Shown here: positions 25,654 through 33,659 of the stretch, piece by piece
How positions within the stretch are numbered: the stretch's first letter is position 1
Layout of the letters: each line of letters begins with the position of its first letter
The notes under the pieces: model-generated
Seen by the model: the letters and a program-made list of their open reading frames with translations, nothing else
Database searches by the model: none
Told to the model about the DNA's origin: nothing
DNA from: Tistrella mobilis KA081020-065
GTDB taxonomy: Bacteria > Pseudomonadota > Alphaproteobacteria > Tistrellales > Tistrellaceae
DNA: 64,000 nucleotides
Reading direction: 5' to 3'
Assembly (NCBI RefSeq): GCF_000264455.2
Contig: NC_017958.1
Location: forward strand, 434,001-498,000
Translations under genes and position numbers: made by a program

Positions 25654-26322
25654 TCAGTACCGCCCGGCGCCCTCGGGCGTCTCCGTCCCGATCCTCGCCA
25701 GCCGCGCCGCCCAGCCGTCCAGCGCCGCCATCCGCTCCGCCTCCGTCAGCCGGGCCGGCTGCCAGACCACTTCCGAAGCGAGCACGTCGAAGCCGACGAA
25801 TTCCAGAATACCGCGGCGGATCGGCCGGAGCACGCCGTCGAGATCGCCATGCAGCCCCTCGGGCGTATAGCCGGCCGGCGCCCCGCCCGTGGTCAGCGAC
25901 AGCAGCGCCCGCCGGCCGCGGAACCGGCCGGCCTCGTACATTCGCCCGTCGCCATAGATCCGGCCCATGGCGAAGCTGCGATCCACCCAGCCCTTGAGCA
26001 TCGCCGGCAGGCCGAACCACCAGAGCGGAAACTGCAGGATCAGCAGATCCGCCGCCTCCAGCCGGGCGATCTGGCGCTCCAGATCGGGCGCGAAGCCGCC
26101 TGCACCGGTGGCTTGCATCTCTTCCGCCTGAAGTTTCAGATAGGTGGGGTCGGCCGTGGTGGTGAAATTCCGCCGGTCCGAGACCGGATCGAAGCCTTCG
26201 GCATGCAGATCGGCCAGATCGACCGTATGGCCGGCCTGGGTCAGCGCGGCGGCGGCCTGCCGCGCCATGGCCGCGTTGAAGCTCTGCGGTTCGGGATGGG
26301 AGAGGACGATGAGGGCATGCAT
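25654..26322 (-). CDS. NAD(P)H dehydrogenase (quinone), flavodoxin-like fold
   Basis: A 222-residue FMN/FAD-binding reductase of the MdaB/NQO1/KefF type. ALIVLSHPEPQSFN is the phosphate loop, LILQFPLWWFGLPAMLKGWVDR the flavin/quinone-site strand-helix and LSLTTGGAPAGYTPEG the second flavin loop. Such enzymes reduce quinones by two electrons and avoid semiquinone radicals. It is divergent from a LysR gene 98 bases away, the classic arrangement for induction by electrophiles. Its 3' end converges on the efflux pump gene 28 bases away. An alternative role is an ancillary subunit of a K+ efflux system, but no kef gene is near. Confidence 0.92.
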   Translation of the reverse strand: MHALIVLSHPEPQSFNAAMARQAAAALTQAGHTVDLADLHAEGFDPVSDRRNFTTTADPTYLKLQAEEMQATGAGGFAPDLERQIARLEAADLLILQFPLWWFGLPAMLKGWVDRSFAMGRIYGDGRMYEAGRFRGRRALLSLTTGGAPAGYTPEGLHGDLDGVLRPIRRGILEFVGFDVLASEVVWQPARLTEAERMAALDGWAARLARIGTETPEGAGRY

Positions 26323-26397
26323 GGGGAGCGGTCTCCGGTTGCGGCAGTTTGCCGGCGGCTGGCCCGCCGGTCCTTCAAGGTGTAGAACCGGAGAAAG

Positions 26398-26424
26398 ATG
26401 AACCCCACCGAAATGGCTTCATGA
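26398..26424 (+). CDS. Putative 8-codon leader ORF coupled to the LysR start
   Basis: GGAGAAAG precedes ATG AAC CCC ACC GAA ATG GCT TCA TGA, encoding MNPTEMAS. Its stop TGA overlaps the LysR start as ATGA. The LysR ATG has no ribosome site of its own, so initiation there probably depends on ribosomes ending this leader. Confidence 0.5.
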   Translation: MNPTEMAS

Positions 26425-27374
26425 CCGATTTCGATCCTGTTCAACTCCGCAGACTGGATCCGACCCTGCTGCTGGTGCTCGACGAAGCGCTGAAGCACCG
26501 CCGGCTGACCCTTGTGGCCGAGCGGCTGGGCCTCACCCCCTCGGCCATCAGCCATGCGCTGGGGCGGCTGCGCGACATCTATGGCGACCCGCTCTTCCTG
26601 CGCCGCGCGGGCGGGATCGAGCCCACCCCCGTGGCCCTGGCCCTGGCCGGCCCGGTGCGCGCCGCGCTGGAAGCGCTTGCCGCCACCATCGGCACGGCAC
26701 GCGGCTTCGACCCCCGGACCGCGCAGCGGGTGTTCCGGGTGGCCGCCTTCGACAACACGGTGTCGGTGATCGGCCCGCGGCTGGTCGCGGGGCTCGCCGC
26801 CGAGGCGCCGGGCCTCGGCCTCGCCTTCCTCAGCTTCGGCCGCGCCCGGGCGGTCCGCGCCCTGCTGGAGGGCGAGGTGGATCTGATGATCGGGCTGGCC
26901 AGCCACGATCCCGGCCGGCTGATCTGCCGGGTATTGTTCCACGAAGGCTATGTGCTGGCCGCGCGCCACGGCCATCCGGCCTTCGCCGACGGCCCGCCCG
27001 ACCTCGCCACCTATACCGCCCTCGCCCATATCCTGGTCTCGGCCGCAGGCGACCTCGCCGGCACCATCGACGAGGAGCTGGCGGAGCGCGGCCTGTCGCG
27101 CCGGGTGGTGGCGGCCGTGCCGCATTTCATGGGCGCGCTTGCCGTCGTCGCCGACAGCGATCTGGTCGCCACCCTGCCCGAGCGCGTGGCCCGCCGCCAT
27201 GCCGCGCGGTTCGGCGTGGCGCTCTGCCCGCCGCCGCTGCCGCTGGCGGGCTATGACCTCGGCATCATGCGCCGGGCCGCGTCCGCGCCCGATCCGGGCC
27301 TCGACTGGCTCGAAGCCCGGATCGATGCCGCGATCAGTTCCGCGCCGGATCCATCTCCTGGCCCGGATCGTTGA
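26421..27374 (+). CDS. LysR-family regulator of the divergent quinone reductase
   Basis: A 317-residue LysR-type regulator. It begins LRRLDPTLLLVLDEALKHRRLTLVAERLGLTPSAISHALGRLRDIYGDPLFLRR, the NodD/LinR-like subclass of the family helix-turn-helix. The effector domain covers about 95-310 (VFRVAAFDNTVSVIGPRL, VDLMIGLASHDPG). Divergent from the quinone reductase. The start lacks its own ribosome site and overlaps a short leader ORF. Its last 41 bases overlap, on the opposite strand, the end of the YebE-like gene. Confidence 0.92.
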   Translation: MTDFDPVQLRRLDPTLLLVLDEALKHRRLTLVAERLGLTPSAISHALGRLRDIYGDPLFLRRAGGIEPTPVALALAGPVRAALEALAATIGTARGFDPRTAQRVFRVAAFDNTVSVIGPRLVAGLAAEAPGLGLAFLSFGRARAVRALLEGEVDLMIGLASHDPGRLICRVLFHEGYVLAARHGHPAFADGPPDLATYTALAHILVSAAGDLAGTIDEELAERGLSRRVVAAVPHFMGALAVVADSDLVATLPERVARRHAARFGVALCPPPLPLAGYDLGIMRRAASAPDPGLDWLEARIDAAISSAPDPSPGPDR

Positions 27375-28176
27375 GGCCGATCACCGCCTGACGGTCCAGA
27401 TGCTCCACCAGCGGCGCCGGCAGTTTCAGCCCATGGGCCAGCGCGTCCAGCCAGACCCGTTCGGCCGGATGGTCGACATCCACCGCCAGCCGCGCCGCCA
27501 GCCAGATCTCGGCCGACCGGGCCTCGTCGGTGCCGGCGGCGGCGATGTCGGGGATCGAGACCGGCGCATCGAGCACCTGGAAGATCGCCGCCTTGGTCTC
27601 GGGGTCGAAATCGCGGCGCTCCACCTCTGCGAAGATCCGGCCGCGCTCGTCGGCATCGATATGGCCGTCGGCCTTGGCCGCGCCGATCATCGCCTTCAGC
27701 ACCGCCATCGCGAAGCCTTCGGCCTCGGCCGGGTCGGTGATCGTGTCGAGCGGCCGGAAAGCGGGCTCTGCCGCCGCCGCATCATCGGGCCGGGCCGGCA
27801 CCGCGGCTTCGGGCGCCTTGCCCGACCGCCAGTCGGCCCAGGCCCGATAGGCCAGCGCACCCAACACCGCGGCGCCGCCATAGCCGAGCGCACCGCCGCC
27901 GAACTTCTTCATGGTCTTGCGGGCCTTCTTGCTGCCGAACAAGAGCCCCACCAGCCCGCCGGTCACGGCGCCGCCGCCGAACCCGCCCATCATCGACCCG
28001 AGTCCACCGGCACCGGCACCGCCGCCACCCCTGGCACCGCCGGTCACCTTGCCCAGCATGTCGCCCAGCCCCGAAGGAAGCCCCCCGGAGGAACGGCCCG
28101 AGGGCAGCCTGCCGCCCTGCGCGCTGCGGGACGACGCCGCCCCCATCACCTGGTCGAGCAGCTTTCTGGCATCCAT
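27334..28176 (-). CDS. YebE-like (DUF533) inner-membrane protein with TerB-like domain
   Basis: A 280-residue protein. The first 75 residues are a low-complexity Gly/Ser/Ala/Met stretch; residues 75-120 hold a Gly-rich hydrophobic segment split by a basic SKKARKTMKKF loop, probably a membrane hairpin. The last 130 residues are a TerB-like/DUF533 helical domain: FAMAVLKAMIGAAKADGHIDADERGRIFAEV, with the acidic DGHIDADE cluster that binds metal in TerB, and IWLAARLAVDVDHPAERVWLDALA. E. coli YebE has the same layout and is induced by envelope stress, but its job is unknown. The start has GGGAGA upstream. The 3' end overlaps the LysR gene tail by 41 bases in convergent orientation. Confidence 0.87.
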   Translation of the reverse strand: MDARKLLDQVMGAASSRSAQGGRLPSGRSSGGLPSGLGDMLGKVTGGARGGGGAGAGGLGSMMGGFGGGAVTGGLVGLLFGSKKARKTMKKFGGGALGYGGAAVLGALAYRAWADWRSGKAPEAAVPARPDDAAAAEPAFRPLDTITDPAEAEGFAMAVLKAMIGAAKADGHIDADERGRIFAEVERRDFDPETKAAIFQVLDAPVSIPDIAAAGTDEARSAEIWLAARLAVDVDHPAERVWLDALAHGLKLPAPLVEHLDRQAVIGLNDPGQEMDPARN

Positions 28177-28380
28177 GGTCGTGTCTCCCTGCGAACAGAT
28201 CCGGCACCGGCCGTGTGGTCTTCGGCACATGGCCCGCCTGAAGACACGGTTCAAGGCGTGGATCTCCTATGGCATGGCAAGGACACGGGGCGCGAGCGGC
28301 GGCGGAAAACGGTGCCCCCTGGATCCGGGGGCACGCCGCTCCCATCTGGTCAGGACACCGTCCCCGAAGGAGAGTTCGAG

Positions 28381-29019
28381 ATGAGCCTGCTCGACGGCAT
28401 CCTCGGCCGCAATCGCGGTCCCTCCGCCGGCCCCTTCCCGGAGCCACCGCCCGCCTCCCCGCTCGAAGCCGGCACCACCGAACAGGAGATCATCCTGGCC
28501 GGCGGCTGCTTCTGGTGTGTGGAAGCGGTCTATCGCGAGCTGGCCGGGGTGGTCGAGGTCACCTCGGGCTATAGCGGCGGCACGGCCGACACCGCCAATT
28601 ACCCCGCGGTCTGCGGCGGTGACACCGATCATGCCGAGGCGGTGCGGATCCGCTATGATCCGCGGGTGATCGATCTGGGACAGATCCTGAAGATCTTCTT
28701 CTCGGTCGCCCACGACCCGACCCAGGTGAACCGCCAGGGCAACGATGTCGGCCGCCAGTACCGCTCGGCGATCTTCTATGCCGATGACGGCCAGAAAGCG
28801 GTGGCAGAGGCCTATATCAAGGCGATCGACGAGGCCGGGGTCTTCGACCGCCCGGTCGCCACCGAACTCGTCCCCCTCGACCTCTTCCACGAGGCCGAGG
28901 CCTATCACCAGGACTATGCGGCACGGAACCCCAACCAGCCCTATATCGCCCATGTCTCGGCGCCCAAGGTGGCCAAGCTCAAAGCGGTCTATCCGGAAAA
29001 GCTGAAACCGCGCGGCTGA
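28381..29019 (+). CDS. msrA: Peptide-methionine (S)-S-oxide reductase MsrA
   Basis: A 212-residue methionine sulfoxide reductase, which repairs the S-epimer of oxidised Met in proteins. The catalytic motif GGCFWCVEA puts the active Cys at residue 43, and the family stretches [21 protein letters not shown]-like [37 protein letters not shown] and the late [16 protein letters not shown] are all present. Residues 1-35 form an extra proline-rich N-terminus without a signal peptide. The later recycling Cys pair near the C-terminus is absent, so it probably relies on a simple two-Cys or single-Cys cycle. The ATG has GGAG upstream. Confidence 0.96.
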   Translation: MSLLDGILGRNRGPSAGPFPEPPPASPLEAGTTEQEIILAGGCFWCVEAVYRELAGVVEVTSGYSGGTADTANYPAVCGGDTDHAEAVRIRYDPRVIDLGQILKIFFSVAHDPTQVNRQGNDVGRQYRSAIFYADDGQKAVAEAYIKAIDEAGVFDRPVATELVPLDLFHEAEAYHQDYAARNPNQPYIAHVSAPKVAKLKAVYPEKLKPRG

Positions 29020-29025
29020 CGGCGG

Positions 29026-29049
29026 CCGTCACCGCCGCGGTGGTGACGG
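29026..29049. terminator. Hairpin between convergent MsrA and Na/Pi cotransporter genes
   Basis: CCGTCACC and GGTGACGG pair around a CCGCGG-containing centre, making a nearly perfect 24-base palindrome across the cotransporter stop codon. TTCTGTCCTT follows on the plus strand. It may work as a bidirectional terminator, mainly for msrA. Confidence 0.45.
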
Positions 29050-30741
29050 TTCTGTCCTTACGGTCTCGCCTTCATTCTCGTCTTCGTCCGTCTCTTCGCC
29101 GGCAACCCGGCTCGCCAGCAGCTCGCCCGCACGGTTCAGCACCGGATAGGCGGCGGCGGCGACGATCTGGGAATTGATCAGCTTGATGTCGCGCAACAGG
29201 TCCAGATGCTGCGCACTGGTCAGCGCCGTCTCGGGCCGGCCGCTGCGCAGGCGGCGGAAATGGGCCAGCGTCGCCTCGGTCTCCAGCCGCCGGAACACCG
29301 CCTTTTCCGCCGCCAGCAGCCGGGCGGCGCGCAGGTCGCGGGTCATCAGCAGGGCCGCCGCCTGGGCCAGATTGTCGCGCAGCCGGTCGAGCAGGCGCAG
29401 CAGCTCCCCCTGTCCCTCTTTCGACAGCCGCACCCCGCGCTTGTGGCATTTGCCGAGCGTCGGCAGCAGCCCGCGATCGACGGCATCCCCCGCCTGTTCC
29501 AGCCTTGTGGCGAAGGCCAGAAGATCGGTCAGCCGGCGCTCGTCGGCCGGGCCCAGCCGCGCGGGCTCGATGCCGGCGAGATAGGTCTTGAGCGCGCGGT
29601 TGACGTGGTCGAGCACATCGTCCAACCCTTTCAGCGCCGCGATCGGCCCCGGCTCGCCGCTGCGCAGCGCCGCGCGCGCACCGGCCAGCATGTCGTCCAG
29701 CACATCGGCCATGCGCAGCACCTCGCGCGTGGCGAGCCCCAGCGCGACTTCCGGCGTCTCCCGCGCCTCTTCGTCCAGATACAGCGTGCGGGCCGGATCG
29801 GCCGGCACCGCCCGCACCGGCAGCAGCCGGGCGAGCAGCCCGGCATAATGGCGCAGCACCGGCAGGAACACCGCCGCGACCGTCAGATTGAACAGGGTGT
29901 GGAAGACCGCGACCATCCTCACCGGGTCTTCGACCAGCCGCCCCATCGCGCCCGCCACCGGCTCGATCAGGATCAGTGCCGCCACCACGCCGATAACCCG
30001 GTTGATCAAATTGCCGAGCGGCAGCCGCCGCGCCTGCGGGTCGTCGCCGCCCGCCCCCTCCAGCACCGGATTGATCGCGGTGCCCAGATTGGCGCCCAGC
30101 ACCAGGGCGATCGCCATCGGCCCCGCCACCAGGCCCTGGCCCGCCATCGACATCACCAGCAGCACCACCGCCACGCTGGAATGCGCCATCCAGGTCAGTG
30201 CGGCGGCCAGCATCACCGCCGCCACCGGTGCCGCCTGCAGCAGGCCGATCAGGGTCCGCACCGCCTGGCTGTCGGCCAGCGGCGCCAGGCTGCCGCTCAG
30301 ATGGTCCAGCGCCAGCAGCATCAGCCCCAGCCCGATCGCCACCCGCCCCAGATCGTGCAGCCGGCCGCGTTCCAGCCGCCGGAACACCACCACACCGATC
30401 AGCACCAGCAGCGGTGCCGCCAGCTGCACATCGAAGGCCAGAAGCTGCACGATCAGCGTGGTGCCGACATTCGCCCCCAGCATCACCGCCAGCGCCGGCA
30501 CCAGGGCCAGCAGGCCGGTCGCCGCGAAACCGGTCACCATCAGCCCGGTGGCGGTGCTGCTCTGCAGCAGGGCGGTCACGCCGATCCCGGCGGCGAAGGC
30601 GCTCAACCGGCCGCGGAGGGCATGCCCCAACCACAGCTTCAGCCGGGCGCCCGCCGCCCGCTGCACCCCCGTCTGCACCATATGCGTCCCCCACAGCAGC
30701 AGGGCGACGAAACCGGCGAAATCGATGAGGGTGGCGGTCAT
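29029..30741 (-). CDS. Na/Pi cotransporter family protein with C-terminal PhoU-like domain
   Basis: A 570-residue protein. The N-terminal 330 residues contain eight or nine hydrophobic spans with two inverted Na_Pi_cotrans repeats, marked by the paired LQSSTATGLMVTGF and AHSSVAVVLLVMSM (Q/H-S-S-x-x) and LGANVGTTLIVQLLA and LGANLGTAINPVL. The C-terminal 210 residues are helical and PhoU-like (VLRMADVLDDMLAGARAAL, LTDLLAFATRLEQAGDAVDRGLL), as in YjbB-type proteins that export or exchange phosphate. It is last in a minus-strand run of NDUFS4-like and two unknown genes, with a 55-base gap before it, so co-transcription is possible. The chosen ATG fits the start of span 1. Confidence 0.93.
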   Translation of the reverse strand: MTATLIDFAGFVALLLWGTHMVQTGVQRAAGARLKLWLGHALRGRLSAFAAGIGVTALLQSSTATGLMVTGFAATGLLALVPALAVMLGANVGTTLIVQLLAFDVQLAAPLLVLIGVVVFRRLERGRLHDLGRVAIGLGLMLLALDHLSGSLAPLADSQAVRTLIGLLQAAPVAAVMLAAALTWMAHSSVAVVLLVMSMAGQGLVAGPMAIALVLGANLGTAINPVLEGAGGDDPQARRLPLGNLINRVIGVVAALILIEPVAGAMGRLVEDPVRMVAVFHTLFNLTVAAVFLPVLRHYAGLLARLLPVRAVPADPARTLYLDEEARETPEVALGLATREVLRMADVLDDMLAGARAALRSGEPGPIAALKGLDDVLDHVNRALKTYLAGIEPARLGPADERRLTDLLAFATRLEQAGDAVDRGLLPTLGKCHKRGVRLSKEGQGELLRLLDRLRDNLAQAAALLMTRDLRAARLLAAEKAVFRRLETEATLAHFRRLRSGRPETALTSAQHLDLLRDIKLINSQIVAAAAYPVLNRAGELLASRVAGEETDEDENEGETVRTEPSPPRR

Positions 30742-30796
30742 GACGGGACGGGCTTCCGGGGGCTGATCTGAAGGCCGCGGTATGCGGCCCGAGGGA

Positions 30797-31354
30797 TCAA
30801 CCGGCGGGGTCGTCTCCCGGTTCCCCCATGCCGTCCGCATCGAGTGCCGCCTGATCCGGGGCATCCACGACATCCGGATCGCCCGGCGCATGCGCGGCCT
30901 GCCAGGCCTCCAGGAAAACCGCCCAGTGCTGGTCGAACTGCTCCAGCCAGGCCGCCAGGGTGGTGGCATCGGCCTCGCGCCCGTCCGCCCGCCAGCGACG
31001 CAGGCAGAGTTCGTTGAAGGCGCGGATATAGTCGCGCACCGGTGCCAGATCCTCGCGGCCGATCCCTGCCACCTGCATGGCATAGATCACCGCGCGCAGC
31101 CCCAGAAAACCGCCGGCGGTCGGCACCATGCCCGACATGCCCGATGCCAGCCAGTCCAGCTGCAGGCTTTCCACCTCGTCGATGCTCATATCGGCGAAGA
31201 CGGTCAGCAGGCCCAGCGCCACCTCTTCCGCCTCCTGCTCGTCGGGGGCGATCAGCTGGCGCACTTCGTACTGGTCGAAAGGATTGTCCGGCAGATCGTC
31301 ACGCAGCTCCCACACCTCGACCGCCAGCGGGGTCAGGGGACAGGGCAGCAGCAT
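30797..31354 (-). CDS. Conserved-looking protein of unknown function (185 residues)
   Basis: Not recognised. The protein is acidic, soluble and probably all-helical: a short N-terminus with LTPLAVEVWELRDDLPDNPFDQYEVRQLIAP, then an acidic helix (DEQEAEEVALGLLTVFADM), a middle part GMSGMVPTAGGFLGLRAVIYAMQVAG and several Trp-rich helices (LCLRRWRADG, AWLEQFDQHWAVFLEAWQAA), ending in an acidic Pro/Asp tail. Third-position G/C bias is strong, supporting expression. ATG at 31354 has GGAAGG nine bases upstream; an ATG at 31372 is the alternative. It overlaps the preceding unknown gene by 56 bases in another frame and precedes the Na/Pi cotransporter, so the four genes may be one operon. Confidence 0.78.
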   Translation of the reverse strand: MLLPCPLTPLAVEVWELRDDLPDNPFDQYEVRQLIAPDEQEAEEVALGLLTVFADMSIDEVESLQLDWLASGMSGMVPTAGGFLGLRAVIYAMQVAGIGREDLAPVRDYIRAFNELCLRRWRADGREADATTLAAWLEQFDQHWAVFLEAWQAAHAPGDPDVVDAPDQAALDADGMGEPGDDPAG

Positions 31355-31715
31355 GCGTGGACTGCCTTCCATGGGGCTCGGCAACTCCGTTGCGGTGGTT
31401 GTCGGTGCAGAGTTCCATGAAGCCCGGCCATGCACAATGCTTCAGATCAAAGCGCGCAACCTCCGGCATGATCCGCGGGCGCCAGTCACGAGGGGTCAGG
31501 GCGACAAGAACCACCATCGGCAGGCAGCCGAGAACCGGCGCCGCGGTCGCGAATGCCCCGCCGGCCGCCATCGCCTGCCACAGCCCGGCCGGCGTCCACC
31601 TCTTCGACCACCGCGGCCCGTCGTCCACGCCGCCGTCGTCCACGCCGCTGGCATCCACCCCCCGGGCATCCGGACCGGCCGTCTTCGGCGCCCGCACTGC
31701 GTCCTCAAGCCGCAT
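31299..31715 (-). CDS. Small putative membrane protein of unknown function
   Basis: Not recognised. A 138-residue ORF whose ATG overlaps the stop of the NDUFS4-like gene by 11 bases and has AGGAGGAGAGG upstream, an excellent ribosome site. The first 100 residues have normal G/C-biased codons; the last 40 lose that bias where the next gene begins, so the C-terminus may be a run-on. Features: an Asp/Gly repeat at 19-33 (VDASGVDDGGVDDG), one likely membrane span (GAFATAAPVLGCLPMVVLVAL) and a basic patch after it. Coupling to the complex I subunit is clear; a functional link is only inferred. Confidence 0.6.
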   Translation of the reverse strand: MRLEDAVRAPKTAGPDARGVDASGVDDGGVDDGPRWSKRWTPAGLWQAMAAGGAFATAAPVLGCLPMVVLVALTPRDWRPRIMPEVARFDLKHCAWPGFMELCTDNHRNGVAEPHGRQSTHAAALSPDPAGGRGVGAA

Positions 31716-32049
31716 GGCGCCTCTCCTCCTTCATGATGTTCGCCGCCCATGCCGCACCGGTATCCACCGGTTCCCTTGCCACATCACGATCCAGGATCAG
31801 TTCGACATTCCAGCCATTCCGCCGTGCAAATTCGACTGCCGAAGCGGGATTGGGGAAGCGGAGGCTGATCTGTGCCCGGGTGTCGGCGCTGCCGGTCCAG
31901 CCGGTCAGCGGATCGATCCATGGGGCGCTTTCGGGTTCGAATTCCAGGATCCAGTCCCGGCTGCGAGGCGCGCTTCGGGTCACCGGCCGTGCGGGCCGCC
32001 AGATCCTGACCGTCGGTGCAGACGCACGGGACATGCAGCATGCCGTCAT
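31705..32049 (-). CDS. NDUFS4-type (ETC complex I subunit) family protein
   Basis: A 114-residue protein of the ETC_C1_NDUFA4/NDUFS4 family, an accessory subunit at the NADH-dehydrogenase arm of complex I found in Alphaproteobacteria and mitochondria. The diagnostic run is VRIWRPARPVTRSA, then DWILEFEPESAPWIDPLTGWTGSADTRAQISLRFPNPASAVEFARRNGWNVEL. Length is typical of bacterial forms. AGGAGGTG precedes the ATG. No other nuo gene is in the window; a detached NDUFS4 gene is common in Alphaproteobacteria. It heads a minus-strand run with two unknown genes and a Na/Pi cotransporter. Confidence 0.88.
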   Translation of the reverse strand: MTACCMSRASAPTVRIWRPARPVTRSAPRSRDWILEFEPESAPWIDPLTGWTGSADTRAQISLRFPNPASAVEFARRNGWNVELILDRDVAREPVDTGAAWAANIMKEERRHAA

Positions 32050-32205
32050 GGCTCACCACCTCCTCATGCATGAGACGCGCCAGCGCATTCCACTCCGACA
32101 TCGGATGTCAGCCACGGCGCCGGGCGTCTGCCACAGGCGCCCGGCCATCTGGGATGGCACTCCCTTTCCGTCAACCCCCATAGGATCCCCTGCCGCCAGA
32201 CATGC

Positions 32206-32238
32206 AAAACCGCCCGGCGGGTCTCCCCGCCGGGCGGT
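32206..32238 (-). terminator. Rho-independent terminator of the thiolase gene
   Basis: ACCGCCCGGCGGG (32209-32221) and CCCGCCGGGCGGT (32226-32238) form a perfect 13-bp stem with a TCTC loop on the plus strand (GAGA on the minus strand). The AAAA at 32206-32209 gives the T-run on the minus strand, 30 bases after the thiolase stop. Confidence 0.85.
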
Positions 32239-32268
32239 TCCGGATCAGCCCGGACACGGCGCTCGGGA

Positions 32269-33453
32269 TCAGACGATCTCGAACAGACCCGCGCCGCCCA
32301 TGCCGCCGCCGATGCACATGGTCACCACCACATACTTCACGCCGCGGCGCTTGCCTTCGATCATCGCATGGCCGGCCAGCCGCGCGCCCGACATGCCATA
32401 GGGGTGGCCGACCGAGATCGCGCCGCCGTCGACATTCAGCTTCGCGGGGTCGATGCCCAGCTTGTCGCGGCAATAGAGCACCTGCACCGCGAAGGCCTCG
32501 TTCAGCTCCCAGAGGCCGATATCGTCGATCTTCAGGCCGTTCCGCTCCAGAAGGCGCGGGATCGCGAAGACCGGACCGATGCCCATCTCATCGGGCTCGC
32601 AGCCGGCGACCTGGAAGCCGCGGAAGATGCCCAGCGGCTGCAGGCCCTTCTGCTCGGCCAGCTTGGCATTCATCAGCACATGGGCCGAGGCGCCGTCCGA
32701 CAGCTGGCTGGCATTGCCGGCGGTGACGGTCTTGCCCTCGCCGCGCACGGGCTTCAGCGACGACAGGCCTTCCAGCGTGGTCTCGCCGCGCATGCCCTCG
32801 TCACGGTCCAGGGTCACTTCGCGCTTCGAAATCTCGCCGGTCTGCTTGTCGGCCACCAGCATCGTGGTGGTCATCGGCACGATCTCGTCCTTGAAGCGGC
32901 CGGCCTCGAAGGCGGCGAAGGTGCGGCGCTGGCTTTCCAGCCCGTACTCGTCCTGCGCCTCGCGGCTGATGCCGTAGCGGGCGGCCACCACCTCGGCGGT
33001 GTCGATCATCGGCAGATAGAGTTCCGGCTTCATGCGCAGGATCTCTTCGTCGGCCGCGCGGTAGGTGTTCATCTTGTCGTTCTGCACCAGGCTGATCGAC
33101 TCGACGCCACCGGCCACCGCGACCGGCACCTTGTCGTACATGATCGCGCGGGCGGCCAGCGCCATCGACTGCAGGCCCGAGCTGCACTGGCGGTCGATGG
33201 TGGTGCCCGAGGTGGTCACCGGCAGGCCGGCGAGGATCGCCGCCTGACGCGCCACATTGCCGCCGGTCGAGCCCTGCTGCAGCGCCGAGCCCAGCACCAC
33301 GTCCTCGACCTCGGCCGGGTCGATGCCGGCACGGGCGACCGCATGGCGGATGGCATGGGCGGCAAGCTGCTGGCCGCTGGTGTCGTTGAAGGCACCACGA
33401 TAGGCTTTGCCGATCGGCGTGCGGGCGGTGGAGACGATGACGGCTTCGGTCAT
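32269..33453 (-). CDS. Acetyl-CoA acyltransferase (thiolase, FadA-like)
   Basis: A 394-residue thiolase. The acyl-accepting Cys90 lies in [18 protein letters not shown]; the second half has [20 protein letters not shown] (catalytic His) and [18 protein letters not shown] (proton-donor Cys), with NEAF before it. The pattern, with [18 protein letters not shown], is that of the trifunctional-type degradative thiolases that cleave 3-ketoacyl-CoA in beta-oxidation. A TetR-type palindrome lies upstream, and it has its own promoter region of 206 bases after the Liv-type importer genes. A biosynthetic role cannot be excluded but is less likely, since no phaB or phaC is near. Confidence 0.95.
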   Translation of the reverse strand: MTEAVIVSTARTPIGKAYRGAFNDTSGQQLAAHAIRHAVARAGIDPAEVEDVVLGSALQQGSTGGNVARQAAILAGLPVTTSGTTIDRQCSSGLQSMALAARAIMYDKVPVAVAGGVESISLVQNDKMNTYRAADEEILRMKPELYLPMIDTAEVVAARYGISREAQDEYGLESQRRTFAAFEAGRFKDEIVPMTTTMLVADKQTGEISKREVTLDRDEGMRGETTLEGLSSLKPVRGEGKTVTAGNASQLSDGASAHVLMNAKLAEQKGLQPLGIFRGFQVAGCEPDEMGIGPVFAIPRLLERNGLKIDDIGLWELNEAFAVQVLYCRDKLGIDPAKLNVDGGAISVGHPYGMSGARLAGHAMIEGKRRGVKYVVVTMCIGGGMGGAGLFEIV

Positions 33454-33573
33454 AGGAGCGCTTCCTCGGACGGGCATCCCGGTTCGCGGGTATGCGGGGC
33501 TGATCTGCACGCAGGCGGGCGCCGCCGGCCCCCTCCCGGCCGTGGCACCTTCTCTCGGAAACAAGGCTCTTTC

Positions 33574-33589
33574 ATACGAACGTTTGTGT
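33574..33589. promoter_or_regulatory. Operator-like imperfect palindrome ATACGAAC-GTTTGTGT upstream of the thiolase gene
   Basis: The arms match at 6 of 8 positions and centre on ACGT. On the coding strand it reads ACACAAACGTTCGTAT, similar in style to sites of TetR regulators of fatty-acid catabolism. It lies about 120 bases before the thiolase start. Confidence 0.4.
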
Positions 33590-33659
33590 CAACAGGCCCG
33601 GGCGAACATTCCGCAGGGCGGTATCGGCCTCAACCGTGGGGAGGGGCGGCAGCCGCGGC

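Noticed and set aside
31784-32101. Alternative minus-strand ORF (MSEWNALARLMHEEV...) overlapping the NDUFS4-like gene
   Set aside because: After about 35 residues it becomes an Arg/Pro-rich shadow, while the other frame gives a full NDUFS4-type protein with a strong ribosome site.
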